Assembly (NCBI RefSeq): GCF_000764305.2
Contig: NW_025944164.1
Span: 128,662 to 192,661 of the forward strand
Source of the DNA: Hyalella azteca
Lineage: Eukaryota; Arthropoda; Malacostraca; Amphipoda; Hyalellidae
Direction of reading: 5' to 3'
DNA length: 64,000 nucleotides
Under the pieces are notes generated by a model that saw only the letters and a program-made list of their open reading frames with translations, ran no database searches and had not been told where the DNA came from. A program made the translations under genes and the position numbers. This document shows, piece by piece, positions 1 through 12,556 of the stretch (its first letter is position 1; every line of letters starts with the position of its first letter).

Positions 1-3000
1 TCGCACATCTGCACGAACTGGAATTTTCGATGATGACTAATATAAAAGATATCCTCATCTACAGACAAGAATTAAAAAAAAAAAACAAGGCTATTAAAGT
101 TGTTCTGTACCTCATCATCGGCCTATTCTAATTAATTCCACTGTTGTTATTTTTAGGTTTTGTTTTTGCCACCACATTATAAAATATCTTGAGTTCATAA
201 CAGTTTAAGTGATTGCCACTAATTACACTTTCTTTTCGTTCCACAGACAACGTACATCCGAGAGGTGAGCAAGTGTGTTCCGTGAGGGACTGCTGCCCAG
301 ATCGGTAAGCCTGAGCATTCGTCGTTAGCAATTACTGAGGTCGCTGCCCACCAGATAAATCTGACCCTGAATTATAGGCTGTTTTGTTGAATCGGTTTAC
401 TAACCATTTAAACCCCATTTGCCTGGTGAGAGGGACCCAGAAACGCATACTTTACTAGTAATTGTTATTATTTTAGAGAGTCATAAATATTTTTGCCTAC
501 ACGCTATCTAAATATTTTGCCTTGAAGTACTTGCATACATGAAACCGCAGGTTTGTATTAATTTTCAGGTTTAATACGATGTAATTTGAAGTGAACACTT
601 ATAATGGAACATGTAAGTGACAAAAACCATTTAGTGGGGATACTTTATCAAGACCTTACACAAGTTCGATTAACGTGTATAAAAATCTTAAATTAATTTG
701 ATTTTTTAGACAAATAATTGGCATGAACGGTGACTTAACTATATGTTCTCTAACTACTACTATACTATATCTCTACTAAACTATGTATCTATTATTCTTT
801 GAGAGATCGATTTACATGTAGCTCAAACCACGCCGACTTATTTTCTAGCTTAATTGGAATTTTTCAACGACTTCCCCATCGAGATTAATTAGGATCGAAA
901 AACAGGAAATTCAACGGATTTTAATTTTGCAATACACATTCCTTGCTTATTTGCGATTTCCACACGTAACTGCACAATAGACCGGCCGCTCTTTTAATTG
1001 CTACGACCTTGCCTTGGATGTACGTTGACCAGGACTGCTACAGGTTGCGGTTGTATTAGAATCTCTACATTTTCGTTATAATGGTTCTTAATTAGCTTCT
1101 TTATTGACATGTTTCTAGTAAAATTTCGTGTATAATAGGAATTCTCGTTATAATTGTAAATTGGCATCATTATAAAATAGTGTTTAGCGTTGAAGTTGGA
1201 GACGCTGAAATTGGTATTTATTTAAAACGGAAATGGTTCACTTCAGAACGTTCACTTCAGAACACACTATATAATAAGCACTAATATGGTTCATTTCAGA
1301 ACGTTTTTCATGCAAATTTAGTCTTTCAAATTGCTTGATTACCTACTACTCACGTACGTTTAATGGCTGTGCATGAAGGAATTATTTGAGAAAGTTATTC
1401 TTAATTTATTCTCTAAAATTTTCTGTGGTTAAAAATGTAAATTTAACATATGGCTTTGAGAAATTTCATAATACCATCTGAGTTTGCTTTTCAAGAGAGT
1501 TGGATTTGACTTGGGTTTGTCGATTTATTCATTTTCTTAATAAATTGCCAATTAAGTTTCCTGGTGCTTAGAATTGTTGTCAAAACAAACTTAATAACTA
1601 TTAAAAATTTTTAGTTCTTTCGAATGAATTTGGAGGCGTTTCTGTTCATTTGCTCAGTTGAATAAAAATCAATGTGTTCTGTGGGCAACCTCGTATTGAT
1701 GCATCTTACGCACGTTTTCCTATACCATCCACTTAACGCAGCGTTCTGAAGCCGTGATCTGTTCCCATTGAACTAAATGACCAACGTTGCTTTTTCTGTC
1801 CAGTCAACTCTTGATGGCTGGTAACTGCAACGCGTTTGGGTAAACTGGATGTCCCTAAGCAAACAGGAAGACAACCTTGTTTGCACCCCTAAATCGGCTA
1901 TCATACAAAAGGCTCGAAGACTCAGACCGCCATTCCTGACTTGGTCAAACAAAGTGCCGAGGTTTCGCGGAACTTTGCGGAGAGGTTCTCGTTTGTTGAA
2001 CGAGTGAGCCCGATGCGCACTAAACTCTTGCCACGAGAAAAAGTTTCGCGTTGCAAGTGCCTAATTTGATGATCGTTATGCGCTCTAATGTGGACTTGAA
2101 GTTGGAGGCTTGTTTTCTTCTTGCATGTTAATTAATTAATTGAGTTGTTTATTTGTGATCTAAAAAGTTTACTAATATCCTTGTCATATCCGTTGATCGG
2201 CTTACTCATATGTAAATGGCTGTAATTGTCAGTAAGATTGAATTGAAATGATATCACAATTGGTCGAACTAAACGAATAGTTTCGCGGACTCGTCCAGAC
2301 CGTGCTAAGGAATTTTGCATAGATCGAGTGACATTCCATGGAATTCACGATAAGCGTGATGTCTAATATTAAAGATTAAAGTTTTCAAGTTAACTTCAAG
2401 TTAACTTGAGCGCATGTCGCTCATTAAGTTTTTAAGTGTATTGAATATTTCTCTAATGTTCGTGCTTATCATAAATACAAGTTCAATAATATTGACCGTT
2501 AAAAGTTTTTTCGTTTCCGTTTTCACTGCATTCGGTCTCTCAGAGCAGGTTGTGCATATTGCCATTATATGTAGGTATCAATTTTTTACTGTGATAAGGT
2601 TCATTTCGTATTCTAGCTTGCATGTTGAATACAACTAAAAATACATGCTTATTATCGTTAGTTCATGCTCTCATACATAGTTAATTGATTGAAACATACA
2701 GAATCTGTTAATAACGCCTTCCAACTACAATAAAGTTTTGAATGCGGTTTTGTTTACGAGTCTAATTCAGTGACATTTTATATTATGCAAGGTGGAAATC
2801 TAGAGTTGTATCTTCACTGAGTTTTTCAGTACCTAAATAATTTGAGGGTGTTTTAAGGCTAAATAGATGAGGCTTGTCACAATACTCGTGTTATTATTAT
2901 TATATATATTTTTATTTTTTCGTCTAGAATAGGTATATTTCTGTTTTAGCTTTTAATTACTCAAATCGTAGAAATGTTAATTATGAAAACTGGGTTGTTG

Positions 3001-4640
3001 TACGCTAATCAATAAGAACGACCGAAACTTGTATACGCGGTGAATAATCGAACCAACAGTCATTGTTTTTCTACGTTATGTTAGTGGGGTATATTTTTTA
3101 CTTCCTCATATTTACGAAGAGGAATTTTTCGTGTACATGGAATAAGTTTTTATTAAATTATATCACCATGTCAACTTGAATTTCTCGGTAATTTTCAAAG
3201 TGGTCTCGCGATTTTTAATAAATATTAGTATGTTGTTAATTAATAAAGGGACAAGGGCATTTCCACTCAGTCTTGCACTGCGCGTGCTTCTCAATTGGTT
3301 ACGGTCTCATGGTCGACGACGAGACGATGATCACTCGAAAAAAACTCTCTGAATGCTGAAGGCCATCCGAAAATGGCTGCTACGACGATTTCTTTACACA
3401 TTTTCGTTTAATTTTCAGGTTTACGTGAACGCTTCACTGAACACTGAATGTTATAGGGCGTTGAAAGGAGTTTATTAGGTGTTAGAGTAGCACTAAATAC
3501 GGGTGTTGAGTGGCAGGTGCGAGCGATGAACAGGTGCTGTCGGCGGCAGGGCCGCGGCAAGAAAGGGAGAGGTCACTCTGGTTCCTCGAGAGAGGGGAGG
3601 GGGTTACACCACAGGGAGCTGATTCCCCCTTACATGCTTCTTAAGCGCACAGCGACCAGCCAGTGTTCTTCATCACAATCCAAAGTAGCCTCTTGCATGC
3701 ACCCCAATAAAATTCCTCCACGTTATTTGTCCGTGGCGATTGATTTGCTGTACCTGATGAGGTGAGAGGCACCAGATGTTTCGAGAGAGCCGCATTGTTT
3801 GTACAAAATGGAGTAATGAGAGTGTCTTGTGTTGTATGTGTTGGCCAGACGAGAGGAGACGGGGGTCGCAGTCTTTTGGACAAGACCCTGCGGCGTCGGT
3901 AGCAACACGTGCTCGCAAACTCTGCCTTCTTCACGGCACCTGAGCAAAACGGCATAATTTTTCAGCACAAGCGCTTGGAGGACGCCAAAAATACTATGAT
4001 GTGTGCATTTCTAATCATGAAACATGGCCCCTTAGAAATAATTCGAGGTTTTTCAGAGCAAATTACCAGACTGGAGAGTTGAGTGAGTTGTGAGCAGCTA
4101 TGATCACCAGCATGGCGGCCGATAGCGACAAATGGACTCTCTTGCCAGCCAGCAACTTCAACAATGATGCATGAAAAACAACCATAAATCATACCCTGCC
4201 ACCAGGCTTCCAATTTTAGCGACTGTTTTGACACTCTTCTGAACTTTGCTGGCTGTAGAGGCCAACCAAACTTTCCATCATCTTTAAGATTTGCGATTCT
4301 GCGATTTTATAGTCTCCACGAAGAGATTCACGCGACTTTAATTTATTTATTCTAAAAAAATGATTATGAGTGCAAATCTCGCTCCTTTCATCCATGTTAT
4401 AAAGTTCCGAATTCTCATATCCATTAGATATCATTGACGTATTTTTTATATTTTACTTACATGTTAAGAATCTTTCGTGATTGAAACCTCTAAACCAGCT
4501 TGGAAGAAAAGCAAAAAGCGAGCGAATTAATTTTTTGCTCACTGCTATGGTGTACATTAGATTCCTCGCTGATAAAATCCATGTACAGTTTCAGTGGTCA
4601 ACGAGACTGTTAAATATATCGGAAATCAGGTTTTGCGACT
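1..4640. other. AT-rich non-coding stretch, no gene seen
   Basis: I see no recognisable protein, RNA gene or transposon here. Short open frames occur on both strands, but none resembles a known domain. Around 3517-3960 the DNA is richer in G+C and has overlapping open frames on both strands, which is typical of chance rather than coding. A small repeat of a cacttcagaac-type word lies at about 1240-1310. Several tttcag strings, for example near 570 and 3417, could serve as splice acceptors, but no exon follows that I can support. Intergenic or intronic DNA is the simplest reading. Confidence 0.6.
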
Positions 4641-4848
4641 GCTTCTGATTGTTCCCGAGAAGCAGCAGTTGGTCGACGTCCAGATGGTCTCTTAGGACCA
4701 CCGTGCTGCCCTGGGTCGCGCACCGCTTCAGACGTCGTGGCCTGCTTGGCATTCCTGTGATGGTCTCCCCAGAGTGCCTACTTTTGGTCTAACAATCTCA
4801 GAGGCTGATGCTAACTTAATCTTGGTCTCGTGTCGGATAAGATGTTAC

Positions 4849-4985
4849 CTTCGCAAGTAAGGTGCCGGGTCCTTGCCAGCTGTGATCGATGCAGATGTGG
4901 ACTTGGAATATGTGTTTGTCACATTCGCAAGTAAGGTGCCGGGTCCTTGCACCTAACTTAGGTCCTTGCACCTAACTTGGGTCCT
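4849..4985. repeat. Short tandem words (27-bp and 18-bp)
   Basis: A 27-bp word beginning ttcgcaagtaaggtgccggg occurs twice (about 4850 and 4924). It is followed by about three copies of an 18-bp word built on ggtccttgcacctaactt. Spacing is irregular, so this is a small degenerate repeat cluster. It leads into the large arrays that start at 5.3 kb. Confidence 0.6.
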
Positions 4986-5317
4986 TGACACCTTGGTAGG
5001 CTCTTCTCATTCGTAGTTGTTTGCTCAGGCTTATTCATCATGTAGATGAAACTGACTCAATGACGAATTTAATCTTGAATGCCTTTTTTTGTGAATTCAA
5101 ACTCCTTGTGTCGCCGGTATTGACTCTTTTAAAATTCAAGATATTTACCAATTATGACTTCCACGAGCGATGGGTTGGGTATGTTATGAGTTTTTAAAAA
5201 TTTGAAAAAAATCTGAGTATTTATAAGAATGACGATGATTTTTCGTGAGTCGTTTACAATTGAACAATCAGAAGCAGCCACCGCTTACTGCTGCCATCTC
5301 TTTCTGCTGCCATCTCT

Positions 5318-5530
5318 TACTGAAGACAATTACTGCTGCAGACAACAACTGCTGCAGACAATTACTGCTGCAGACAATTACTGCTGCAGACAATTACTGC
5401 TGCAGACAATTACTGCTGCAGGCAATTACTGCTGCAGACAATTACTGCGGCAGACAATTACTGCAGCAGACAATTACTGCGGCAGACAATTACTGCGGCA
5501 GACAATTACTGCGGCAGACAATTACTGCTG
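5318..5530. repeat. 16-bp minisatellite, about 13 copies
   Basis: The unit is ctgctgcagacaatta, repeated head to tail with variants in which ctgcag becomes ctgcgg or cagcag. The variants cluster toward the right end, as expected for local turnover. The period is not a multiple of 3, yet forward frames stay open because the unit has no stop in those phases. The predicted peptides (5229-5630 and 5245-5616) are therefore by-products of the repeat. Two copies of a 17-bp word containing ctgctgccatctc precede the array. Confidence 0.93.
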
Positions 5531-5659
5531 TCGCAGCCCTGTTGATAATTTTGATTTGTCGAATGAAGGCTCATCGTCGGCCGTCGATATTTCGGCTAAA
5601 ATTAATGATTGGGTGAAGGAGGAAGCTTGAGGCCAGCGTGCCTTGTAGTGCCAGATTTG

Positions 5660-6285
5660 GTCTGTGGCACCAGTGCAACATGGCTGCCACATGGTGCTGT
5701 GCCACCATTGTAACATGGCTGCCACATGGCGCTGTGCCACCATTGTAACATGGCTGCCACATGGCGCTGTGCCACCATTGTAACATGGCTGCCACATGGC
5801 GCTGTGCCACCACTGTAACATGGCTGCCACATGGCGCTGTGCCACCACTGCAACATGGCTGCCACATGGCGCTGTGCCACCACTGCAACATGACTGCCAC
5901 ATGGCTGCCGCATGGCGCTGTGCCACCACTGCAACATGACTGCCACATGGCTGCCGCATGGCGCTGTGCCACAACTGCAACATGGCTGCCACATGGCGCT
6001 GTGCCACCACTGCAACATGGCTGCCACATGGTGCTGTGCCACCACTGCAACATGACTGCCACATGGCTGCCGCATGGCGCTGTGCCACAACTGCAACATG
6101 ACTGCCACATGGCGCTGTGCCACCACTGCAACATGGCTGCCACATGGTGCTGTGCCACAACTGCAACATGACTGCCACATGGCTGCCACATGACTGCCAC
6201 ATGGCGCTGTGCCACCACTGCAACATGGCTGCCAGATATGGTATGTGGCTCTACTGCAACAAGGCTGCCACATGATGCTGCATTA
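5660..6285. repeat. 35-bp minisatellite, about 17 copies, with 49-bp variant
   Basis: The 35-bp unit contains acatggctgccacatggcgc followed by tgtgccaccactgc. Several units carry an extra 14-bp piece (a second atg-ctgcc block), giving a 49-bp variant and a partial higher-order pattern between about 5886 and 6200. Edge copies at 5660 and 6240-6285 are more diverged. Long open frames exist on both strands (the largest is 234 codons on the minus strand), but their translations are pure repeat in every phase, so I do not call a gene. Confidence 0.93.
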
Positions 6286-6289
6286 CCGA

Positions 6290-7060
6290 TGCAAGTAACT
6301 TTACGTTATGACTTCATACATGCGTGTCTTACCTCGTGTAAAGATGACCCATGCAATATTTTTACGACATAAACAGATACAATAACGAAACAACGGCATA
6401 TTGCCCGTAATGAAGTAATTTAAAGTCCGGTAGAACGACCGTCTTACGGATTAAAGAAGCAAGACTGTGTTGATACGCGGATCGTCTTAAATACGCAAGG
6501 CTCTCTTAGCCTTTGTTTTTCTTTGGTTGCAACGATAGAAATCATTCGTTGATTGGAAAATTCGTCAATTTTAAAAATAATTTAAAAGTAAATTTATATA
6601 TTTCTTCTAGTCTGTAATTGTCGGTATAATGAAATGTTCGAATTTAATATTAATATTAAAATTATACACTATCGTCCGTGCAGCTCCTTTAACTGGACCA
6701 GAACACTAATTGAAAGCTTCAAGAATGCATACAGAATCAAAGTCATGCTGTCACAAATTCTGATGACAAAATATACTGGATGCTGGATGTTTTCTTCTGA
6801 GGATAAGTTCTACGGTACTTTTTTTATTTATAATTGGCGTGATGAAAGTTAGTGAATTCGTCTAATACAGAATATGATATGCCAATATTACCGTTGAGTG
6901 GCATAAACCAGATAGATGATAATTTCATTGGTTGTATTATACTTCAAATAATGAAGCCTTAGTGTCACTTGAGCTTGGGGAGCGGAGTTCACCATCCGAA
7001 GGCCTTGCTCTCTCTTGGCCGCGTTTGCTGCTTTTGAACTCGCCAGACTCGTTCGATTTC
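6290..7060. other. Unique spacer between arrays, no gene seen
   Basis: This is AT-rich DNA with only short open frames, such as 6634-6852 on the plus strand, which I do not recognise. There is no TIR, tRNA-like or splice-flanked exon signature that I can support. Confidence 0.5.
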
Positions 7061-7062
7061 TC

Positions 7063-7766
7063 GGCATACCTGGCAAGGACTTGGCAGCTTAATGTGTTAG
7101 CAATCTGTGCATACCTGCATGAACTAGGCAGCGTAAAGTGTGAGTAGCCTGTGCATACCTGGCAAGGACTTGGCAGCGTAAAGTGTGAGTAGCCTGTGCA
7201 TACCTGGCAAGGACTTGGCAGCGTAAAGTGTGAGCAGCCTGTACATACCTGGCAAGGATTTGGCAGCGTACAGTGAGAGTAGCCTGTGCATACCTGGCAA
7301 GGCCTTGGCAGCTTAATGTGTGAGCAGTTTGTGCATACCTGGTAAGGATTTGACAGCGTACAGTGTGAGTAGCCTGTGCATACCTGGCAAGGACTTGGCA
7401 GCGTAATGTGTTAGCAATCTGTGCATACCTGGCAAGAACTTGGCAGCGTAAAGTGTGAGTAGCCTGTGCATACCTGGCAAGGACTTGGCAGCGTAATGTG
7501 TTAGCAATCTGTGCATACCTGCATGAACTAGGCAGCGTAAAGTGTAATAAGTCTGTGTATACCTGGCAAGGACTCTTCAGCGTACAGTGAGAGTAGCCTG
7601 TGCATATACCTGGCAACGACTTGGCAGCTTACAGTGAGAGCAGTGCGTGCATACCTGGCAAGGACTTGGCAGCGTACAGTGAGAGTAGCCTGTGCATATA
7701 CCTGGCAAGGACTTGGCAGCGTAAAGTGTGAGCAGTCTGAGTATACCTGGCAAGGACTTGTCATAC
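7063..7766. repeat. 45-bp minisatellite, about 15 copies
   Basis: The unit reads cctgtgcatacctggcaagg followed by acttggcagcg and a taaagtgtgagtag tail. The period is 45 bp, a multiple of 3, so one minus-strand frame (7089-7616, 175 codons) runs through as an open 15-residue repeat. Copies differ by point changes (gtaaag/gtacag, gagtag/gagcag) and by a few deletions. I see no feature that favours translation. Confidence 0.93.
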
Positions 7767-7769
7767 CCA

Positions 7770-8735
7770 AATTATCTTGCAATGCACGATTTCCTCATTT
7801 TTGCGAGAAATGGATAAAGGGTGAAAAATTCTGAAGCACGATTGGCCAGAAATGGAAGTCGGTAGGCATTTAGTTTTGATTTGAGCACAAATCTTAATTC
7901 AAGTGACCCCTACTAATTCATCATGTTTCCTTATGCTACATGATGTTCATTGTCCCTCCATCATGGATCAATGGACTCTACTTTATTTCTGAGGCCCACA
8001 GTTCATAACCCTGGAACGGAGATAATTAATTTGTGGAATTGTTCTTCGTATATAACAACTACAACTACTACAGCCATGCAGAAAAGTACTCATGTTAGTG
8101 GCAGATAATAATAACGCAGAAGTTTTATCCGTGCATTTTCATTCATCTGGTGAAAAAATTCCTTCGCCTTTTTTTCTACCTCTTTTTCGATCTGTTCGCC
8201 TTAATTTACTGTTTGGTATTTGCCTCCGAATTATATTCAATTCTTACATGTTTACTGACCATACACACTTGTATCCGCTAAACAGCGTTTGCAATATTTT
8301 TAAGACAGCGTGAATGGTTTTGATTTCATTTGTATTTATTTTTCTTACTGTTGACACTTATCGAGGAATTTTTTGCCCTCATTGAACACTCATACTCGTA
8401 GTAAAATCGAACGAAAATTTTTTTATTTCAATATTTTAGTAGTTAATTTTTTTTCTTCATTTTAAATTCAATATATTGAATTTATCATATGGAATTTTGA
8501 AAAGTATTCGTGAAAGAAAAATGTGTGAGTGAACCACAACTCAACCCCTAAGGATTGTAAAGTGTAAACAAATTTGATAACTTACATAGAAATTCATGGA
8601 TTTTATATTTTTTGCTGACAACAGTTTGGACAACAGTCTGACTCTCGAAGATTTGCAGCAAAATGACAGTACGTTCTAAGTCGGATTCGTGAAAATGATA
8701 ACTAACAAGTATTTCGTACGTGTGACGATCTAACA
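7770..8735. other. AT-rich spacer, no gene seen
   Basis: This stretch contains poly-T runs and small open frames (8092-8313 plus, 8548-8739 minus) with no recognisable domain. Nothing else stands out. Confidence 0.5.
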
Positions 8736-8736
8736 A

Positions 8737-8935
8737 CAATGACGTTATAATTATTATAACATTTCTTCAATAAATTGCAATGCTATATGTAAATTTAGAT
8801 GAACTATCCGTGCTGCTGCACTTGCGCGATCTCACAGAAATGACTTCATAACAATTATAACATTTCTTCAATAAAATTCAATGCTATTTGTAAATTTGAA
8901 TGAACTATCCGTGCTGCTGCACTTGCAGCGACTGG
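8737..8935 (+). repeat. 101-bp direct duplication, two copies
   Basis: Two adjacent copies share ataacatttcttcaataaa, then a block ending with gaactatccgtgctgctgca and cttgc. The spacing is about 101 bp (8756 versus 8857). Differences are scattered substitutions and short indels, so this is an old local duplication. Confidence 0.85.
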
Positions 8936-9198
8936 ATCAAATGATTCCACTCCTGAAGACTGTGTGATGATGGTCGCGGCTGGGCCAGCTCACATACCTA
9001 GCGCGTTCGAAAGTTTTTGTAGATTTCTGCAAGTTTGTTGTTGTAACGGCCGGTGTAGGCCGCCACGGTATGCCGGCGCTGCGGTCGCAAGCCTCGTCTC
9101 GTCTACGTCGCCCAGTCGCGAAAGTGCGGGCAACGTTTGCCTGCCGCGGCATGCATGTCTTTTTGGCCTCTAGTACCATCCGACTAGTTATTTTATTA

Positions 9199-9378
9199 CT
9201 CAAATTAATTATTATAGTATTCAAATTTATTATATTTTTTCAAATTTGTTATATTTTGCCGAATTTATTATATTTTTGTCGAATTTATTATATTTTTGTC
9301 AAATTTATTATATTTTTGTCAAATTTATTATATTTTTGTCAAATTTATTATATTTCTTGTCGAATTTTGTTATTTCTT
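9199..9378. repeat. 20-bp AT-rich minisatellite, about 9 copies
   Basis: The unit is tttttgtcaaatttattata, with a caa/cga alternation at one position. The left end grades into degenerate copies at 9199-9250. Hydrophobic open frames (9070-9447, 9296-9478) cross it only because the unit lacks stops in those phases. A small G+C-rich patch (about 9030-9160) lies immediately to the left, with no gene that I recognise. Confidence 0.9.
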
Positions 9379-9379
9379 A

Positions 9380-10500
9380 GCGTGTTTGAAGGCTGGTGCC
9401 GTAGAAATATATGCTGCGTCTGTTGGGCTATGTTACCAGAATACTGATCGTGTCAGGATATATTACCCTACCATGTAATTGTTTTCTTAGTGAGACAATA
9501 GTAGAGCCTTTCAAACTGGCAAGAAAGGGTAGGATACAAAATTTAAATTATATTTTTATTCATTTTATTTAAAAGGCGCAAAATTGTTTTTCCTAAATTG
9601 AAATGACTTTCAAACAAGATTTCCATGTTTCATCTTATGTTTGTTTGAACATGCACACTTTCAATAGCACTTATTAGCTTCTTCAATTTCAACATTTTCC
9701 GAGATGCCCATGGAATTAAAATATAGCAGGGATTACTAATCAACGCCATGTTAACCTCATACTTATGAATAATTGCGACTGGAATCTCAGAATTCCGCCA
9801 AAGTTATAAGTCATCAGTTGTTTAAAAATTAGGTCATTTGTCCTTCATCTAACCATCGATGTTCTGAACAACCATGCAACGTATAAGAGCTCAACTAAAA
9901 ACCGTTTAACTCGTGTTTCCTAACTTAAAAATTCAGCAGCAAAACATTTCAGAACTTAATTTCAATTTGATGCAGATAATAATCAGGTTTTTAAGGTAAT
10001 TATTTTTCTAAAATGGCTTTTGAAGTGTTGACTTGGCATTCATTGCTGTCAGTGCATCATGATCTTTTTTTGCGGTTCACTTGGAGTAGCAACGAGTAAG
10101 CGTAATTTCATGGCGACGAATAAGTTTTGTTGTGCATTTCCGTACCAACGACAAATAAACGTTCAATATTCTATCAAAGTCAGCAAATAAAAATTTGCGC
10201 TTGGGCAAAATCTAGCCAACGTGTGTATGCTCTGCGCTTGGTATTTAGGTGACTATAAGCAGCCATGCGCATGGATAGGCTATAACAAGTTGAAAAGTGC
10301 GAGATTACAAATAATTATAGACCAAACGTACATTATATATAGATATATAGTATTTATACAGACTAAACAGAATATATATTTGTACAGACAAACGATTTTT
10401 ACAGGCTATCTACATTTACAGAATATAATTACATATTTATTTAATTAAAAGTGTCTTCCGTAGATTTACCCAAGCTATGTTTGTCTACAATCATGCGTCT
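9380..10500. other. AT-rich spacer, no gene seen
   Basis: No gene, transposon terminus or strong repeat is visible. Simple TA-rich runs occur near 10320-10390. Confidence 0.5.
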
Positions 10501-10583
10501 TAAAGAATTTGCTTATGCGTTGCCTAACGCGTACGCCCGACACCCGTTCTAAGCAAGCCGTCATGCTCGGGCATTGCTTGCTC

Positions 10584-10620
10584 TATATAAGGAAGAAGTG
10601 CCTCTGTCGGCTGATCAGTG
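10584..10620 (+). promoter_or_regulatory. Candidate arthropod-type core promoter (TATA + TCAGT initiator)
   Basis: A TATATAAGG box starts at 10584 and a TCAGT initiator-like word has its A at 10617, 33 nt downstream. The TATA-to-start spacing known for animal promoters is about 28-34 nt, and TCAGT is the usual arthropod initiator core. The flanking 10540-10700 is richer in G+C than its surroundings. An AGACC word lies near +24, close to but not at the usual downstream element position. The downstream sequence offers only a 26-codon frame. Chance is possible, because both words are short. Confidence 0.35.
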
Positions 10621-10666
10621 TTTTGCCGACAGCGCTCAGAGACCCTCAACTCAATGCCATAATTAC

Positions 10667-10747
10667 ATGGTGGAGCTGTTCAAGCTGCCGCTGTTTCCTA
10701 CGCGGCTAAAACACCTCGTATTGCTCGCCTATGTCTCTCTTCTCTGA
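10667..10747 (+). CDS. Possible 26-codon ORF downstream of the candidate promoter
   Basis: This starts at the second ATG after the putative start site; the first, at about 10654, is followed almost at once by a stop. The predicted peptide has a lysine/arginine-bearing start and ends in a leucine/valine-rich stretch (LKHLVLLAYVSLL), which resembles an N-terminal signal segment. It terminates just before a minisatellite, so it could be the start of a gene whose continuation was lost or lies beyond an intron. I do not recognise a family, and the length alone makes a real coding sequence doubtful. Confidence 0.12.
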   Translation: MVELFKLPLFPTRLKHLVLLAYVSLL

Positions 10748-10957
10748 GACTGCCATGCCACTCGGCACATGCCACTTGATTGGAGACTGCCATGCCACTC
10801 GGCACATGCCCCTCAGCACATGCCACTGGGAGACTGCATATGCCATGCTACTCGGCACATGCCACTGAGCAGATGCCACTTGGAGACTGCATGCCATGAT
10901 AGTCGGCACATGCCACTTGGAGACCGCAATGTCACTCGGCACATGCCACTCAGCCAT
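10746..10957. repeat. Variable-length minisatellite (36-53 bp), 5 units
   Basis: Each unit opens with gagactgc or gagaccgc and contains one to three copies of cggcacatgccact-like words. Unit lengths run from about 36 to 53 bp because the inner word is itself duplicated. Open frames on both strands (10706-11026 minus, 10769-10984 plus) are by-products. Confidence 0.85.
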
Positions 10958-11264
10958 CATTTTAGCGAGAATTTTGTTTTGTAATTTGAGTGGCAATGCT
11001 ATAGCGCGCTGATATCCATACACCAACTAATGCTTGCAAATGACTGTTAAATTCATGTTTATGTAAAATTCATATTAAATGTAGAAGCTGAGTCACCACG
11101 AACTTATTGGATAAAATTCATTGATTTAAAACCACTTGAAACGTTTACACTAGCATTGCTGCACGTTGCATACGTTTTTCTTTGTCGTGTTCTGTTTGGA
11201 ACGTAAAGTGGCTGTGTGTTGGATTTGCCTTTTACTCTTTCGTTTTTTTTTCTAGATCAAATGT

Positions 11265-11460
11265 AACTGTAGCTATCGCTGTAACAGAATACGTTGTTCT
11301 ACGCATAATTGTGCCAGTCACTGTAACTTGGGGCTGTTGTTCTACGCATGACTGTCTCAGTCGTTTGTAGCAGGGCAAGTTACGACAATAGCAAGACAGT
11401 AGCAGTCGGCCCATGAAAAGTAGCAGTCTCTATAGCAGTTTGATTTTACAGGACTGTTCA
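11265..11460. repeat. Degenerate tgtagcag-type repeats
   Basis: Diverged words such as gttgttctacgcat (twice, about 11294 and 11336) and gtagcag lie here. They resemble the unit of the large array that begins 230 bp to the right, and they may be its eroded edge. Confidence 0.45.
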
Positions 11461-11672
11461 GTGAACGGGTATGAAAATTGACATTAATAATAAATGGCAA
11501 TGACATAGGGAAGTAGCATGCAAGGTTACTGCTCGCATGATTGTAGCACTTGTCGTTAAAGACTGATTGCTCTGCGCTGGTCTGTAGCAGTCTGTCATTG
11601 CTGAGCAAGTTACTTTTAGTTTAAATTTGTCAGACTTGTATGACAAAGTAGGTACTCTACTAGGGGATGTAA

Positions 11673-12238
11673 CCGTTGCCTGTGCGCTTGACTGCATGTA
11701 GCAGTTGCCTGTACAAGAGCAGCTTGCTGTGCACTTGACTGTAGCAGTTGCCTGTACAAGAACACCTTGCTGTGCGCTTGACTGTAGCAGATGCCTGTAG
11801 AAGAACATCTTGCTGCGCGCTCGACTGTAGCAGTTGCCTGTACAAGAACACCTTGCTGTGCGCTTGACTGTAGCAGCTGCCTGTAGAAGAAAATCTTGCT
11901 GTGCACTTGACTGTAGCAGTTGCTTGTACAAGAGCACCTTGCTGTGCGCTTGACTGTAGCAGATGCCTGTAGAAGAACATCTTGCTGCGCGCTTGACTGT
12001 AGCAGTTGCTTGTACAAGAGCAGCTTGCTGTGCGCTTGACTGTAGCAGTTGCCTGTACAAGAGCACCTTGCTGTGCGCTTGACAGTAGCAGATACCAGGT
12101 GGCTGTGCGCTTGACTGTAGCAGTTGCCTGCACAAGAGCACCTTGCTGTGCGCTTGACTGTATAGCAGTTGCCTGTGTAAGAGCAGCTTGCTGTGCGCTT
12201 GACAGTAGCAGATACCAGGTTGCTGTGCGCTTGCTTCG
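11673..12238. repeat. 43-bp minisatellite, about 13 copies
   Basis: The unit is gtagcagttgcctgtacaag followed by a aacaccttgctgtgcgcttgact block. Alternating subtypes (agatgcctgtagaagaacatc versus agttgcctgtacaagagcacc, written here as separate words) suggest a higher-order pattern. Two shortened units with agataccagg occur near 12087 and 12207. The long minus-strand frames (11458-12141, 11660-12244) follow the repeat and are not convincing genes. Confidence 0.92.
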
Positions 12239-12444
12239 CTGCAAATTACGAGGTGCTGGATGATGGAGCTCGGTAGTCCGTACGCTCGAGGGCTCTCAAT
12301 ATGACTTCATTTTGGCCAGGCTTGCCCCGACGTCGCCGCTTTGGTCGCATTGTCGGCCATGATTTGAGCTTTCTAGCCCGCGACGCCTCGATCTCTTCAT
12401 TAGCATTCAGCGGTGCCACATCCTCTTGAGGAGCATCTTTGCTC

Positions 12445-12556
12445 CATCTCTTGCCTAAGGAATTTCGATCATTCCAATTGTTTTTGATGCGGTTATTTTA
12501 CATCTCTTGCACAGGGAATTTCGATCATTACAATTGTTTCTGATGCGGTTATTTTT
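12445..12556 (+). repeat. 56-bp direct duplication
   Basis: Two adjacent copies begin catctcttgc and share aatttcgatcatt, caattgttt and tgatgcggttattttt. There are a few substitutions between them. The flanks (12250-13070) hold no gene that I recognise. Confidence 0.85.

Noticed and set aside
5229..6285. Long open frames (up to 234 codons) over the 16-bp and 35-bp arrays
   Set aside because: Translations are pure repeats and several frames on both strands are open together, which follows from stop-free units.
7089..7616. 175-codon minus-strand frame in the 45-bp array
   Set aside because: The period is a multiple of 3 and the unit lacks stops in that phase; no start context or homology.
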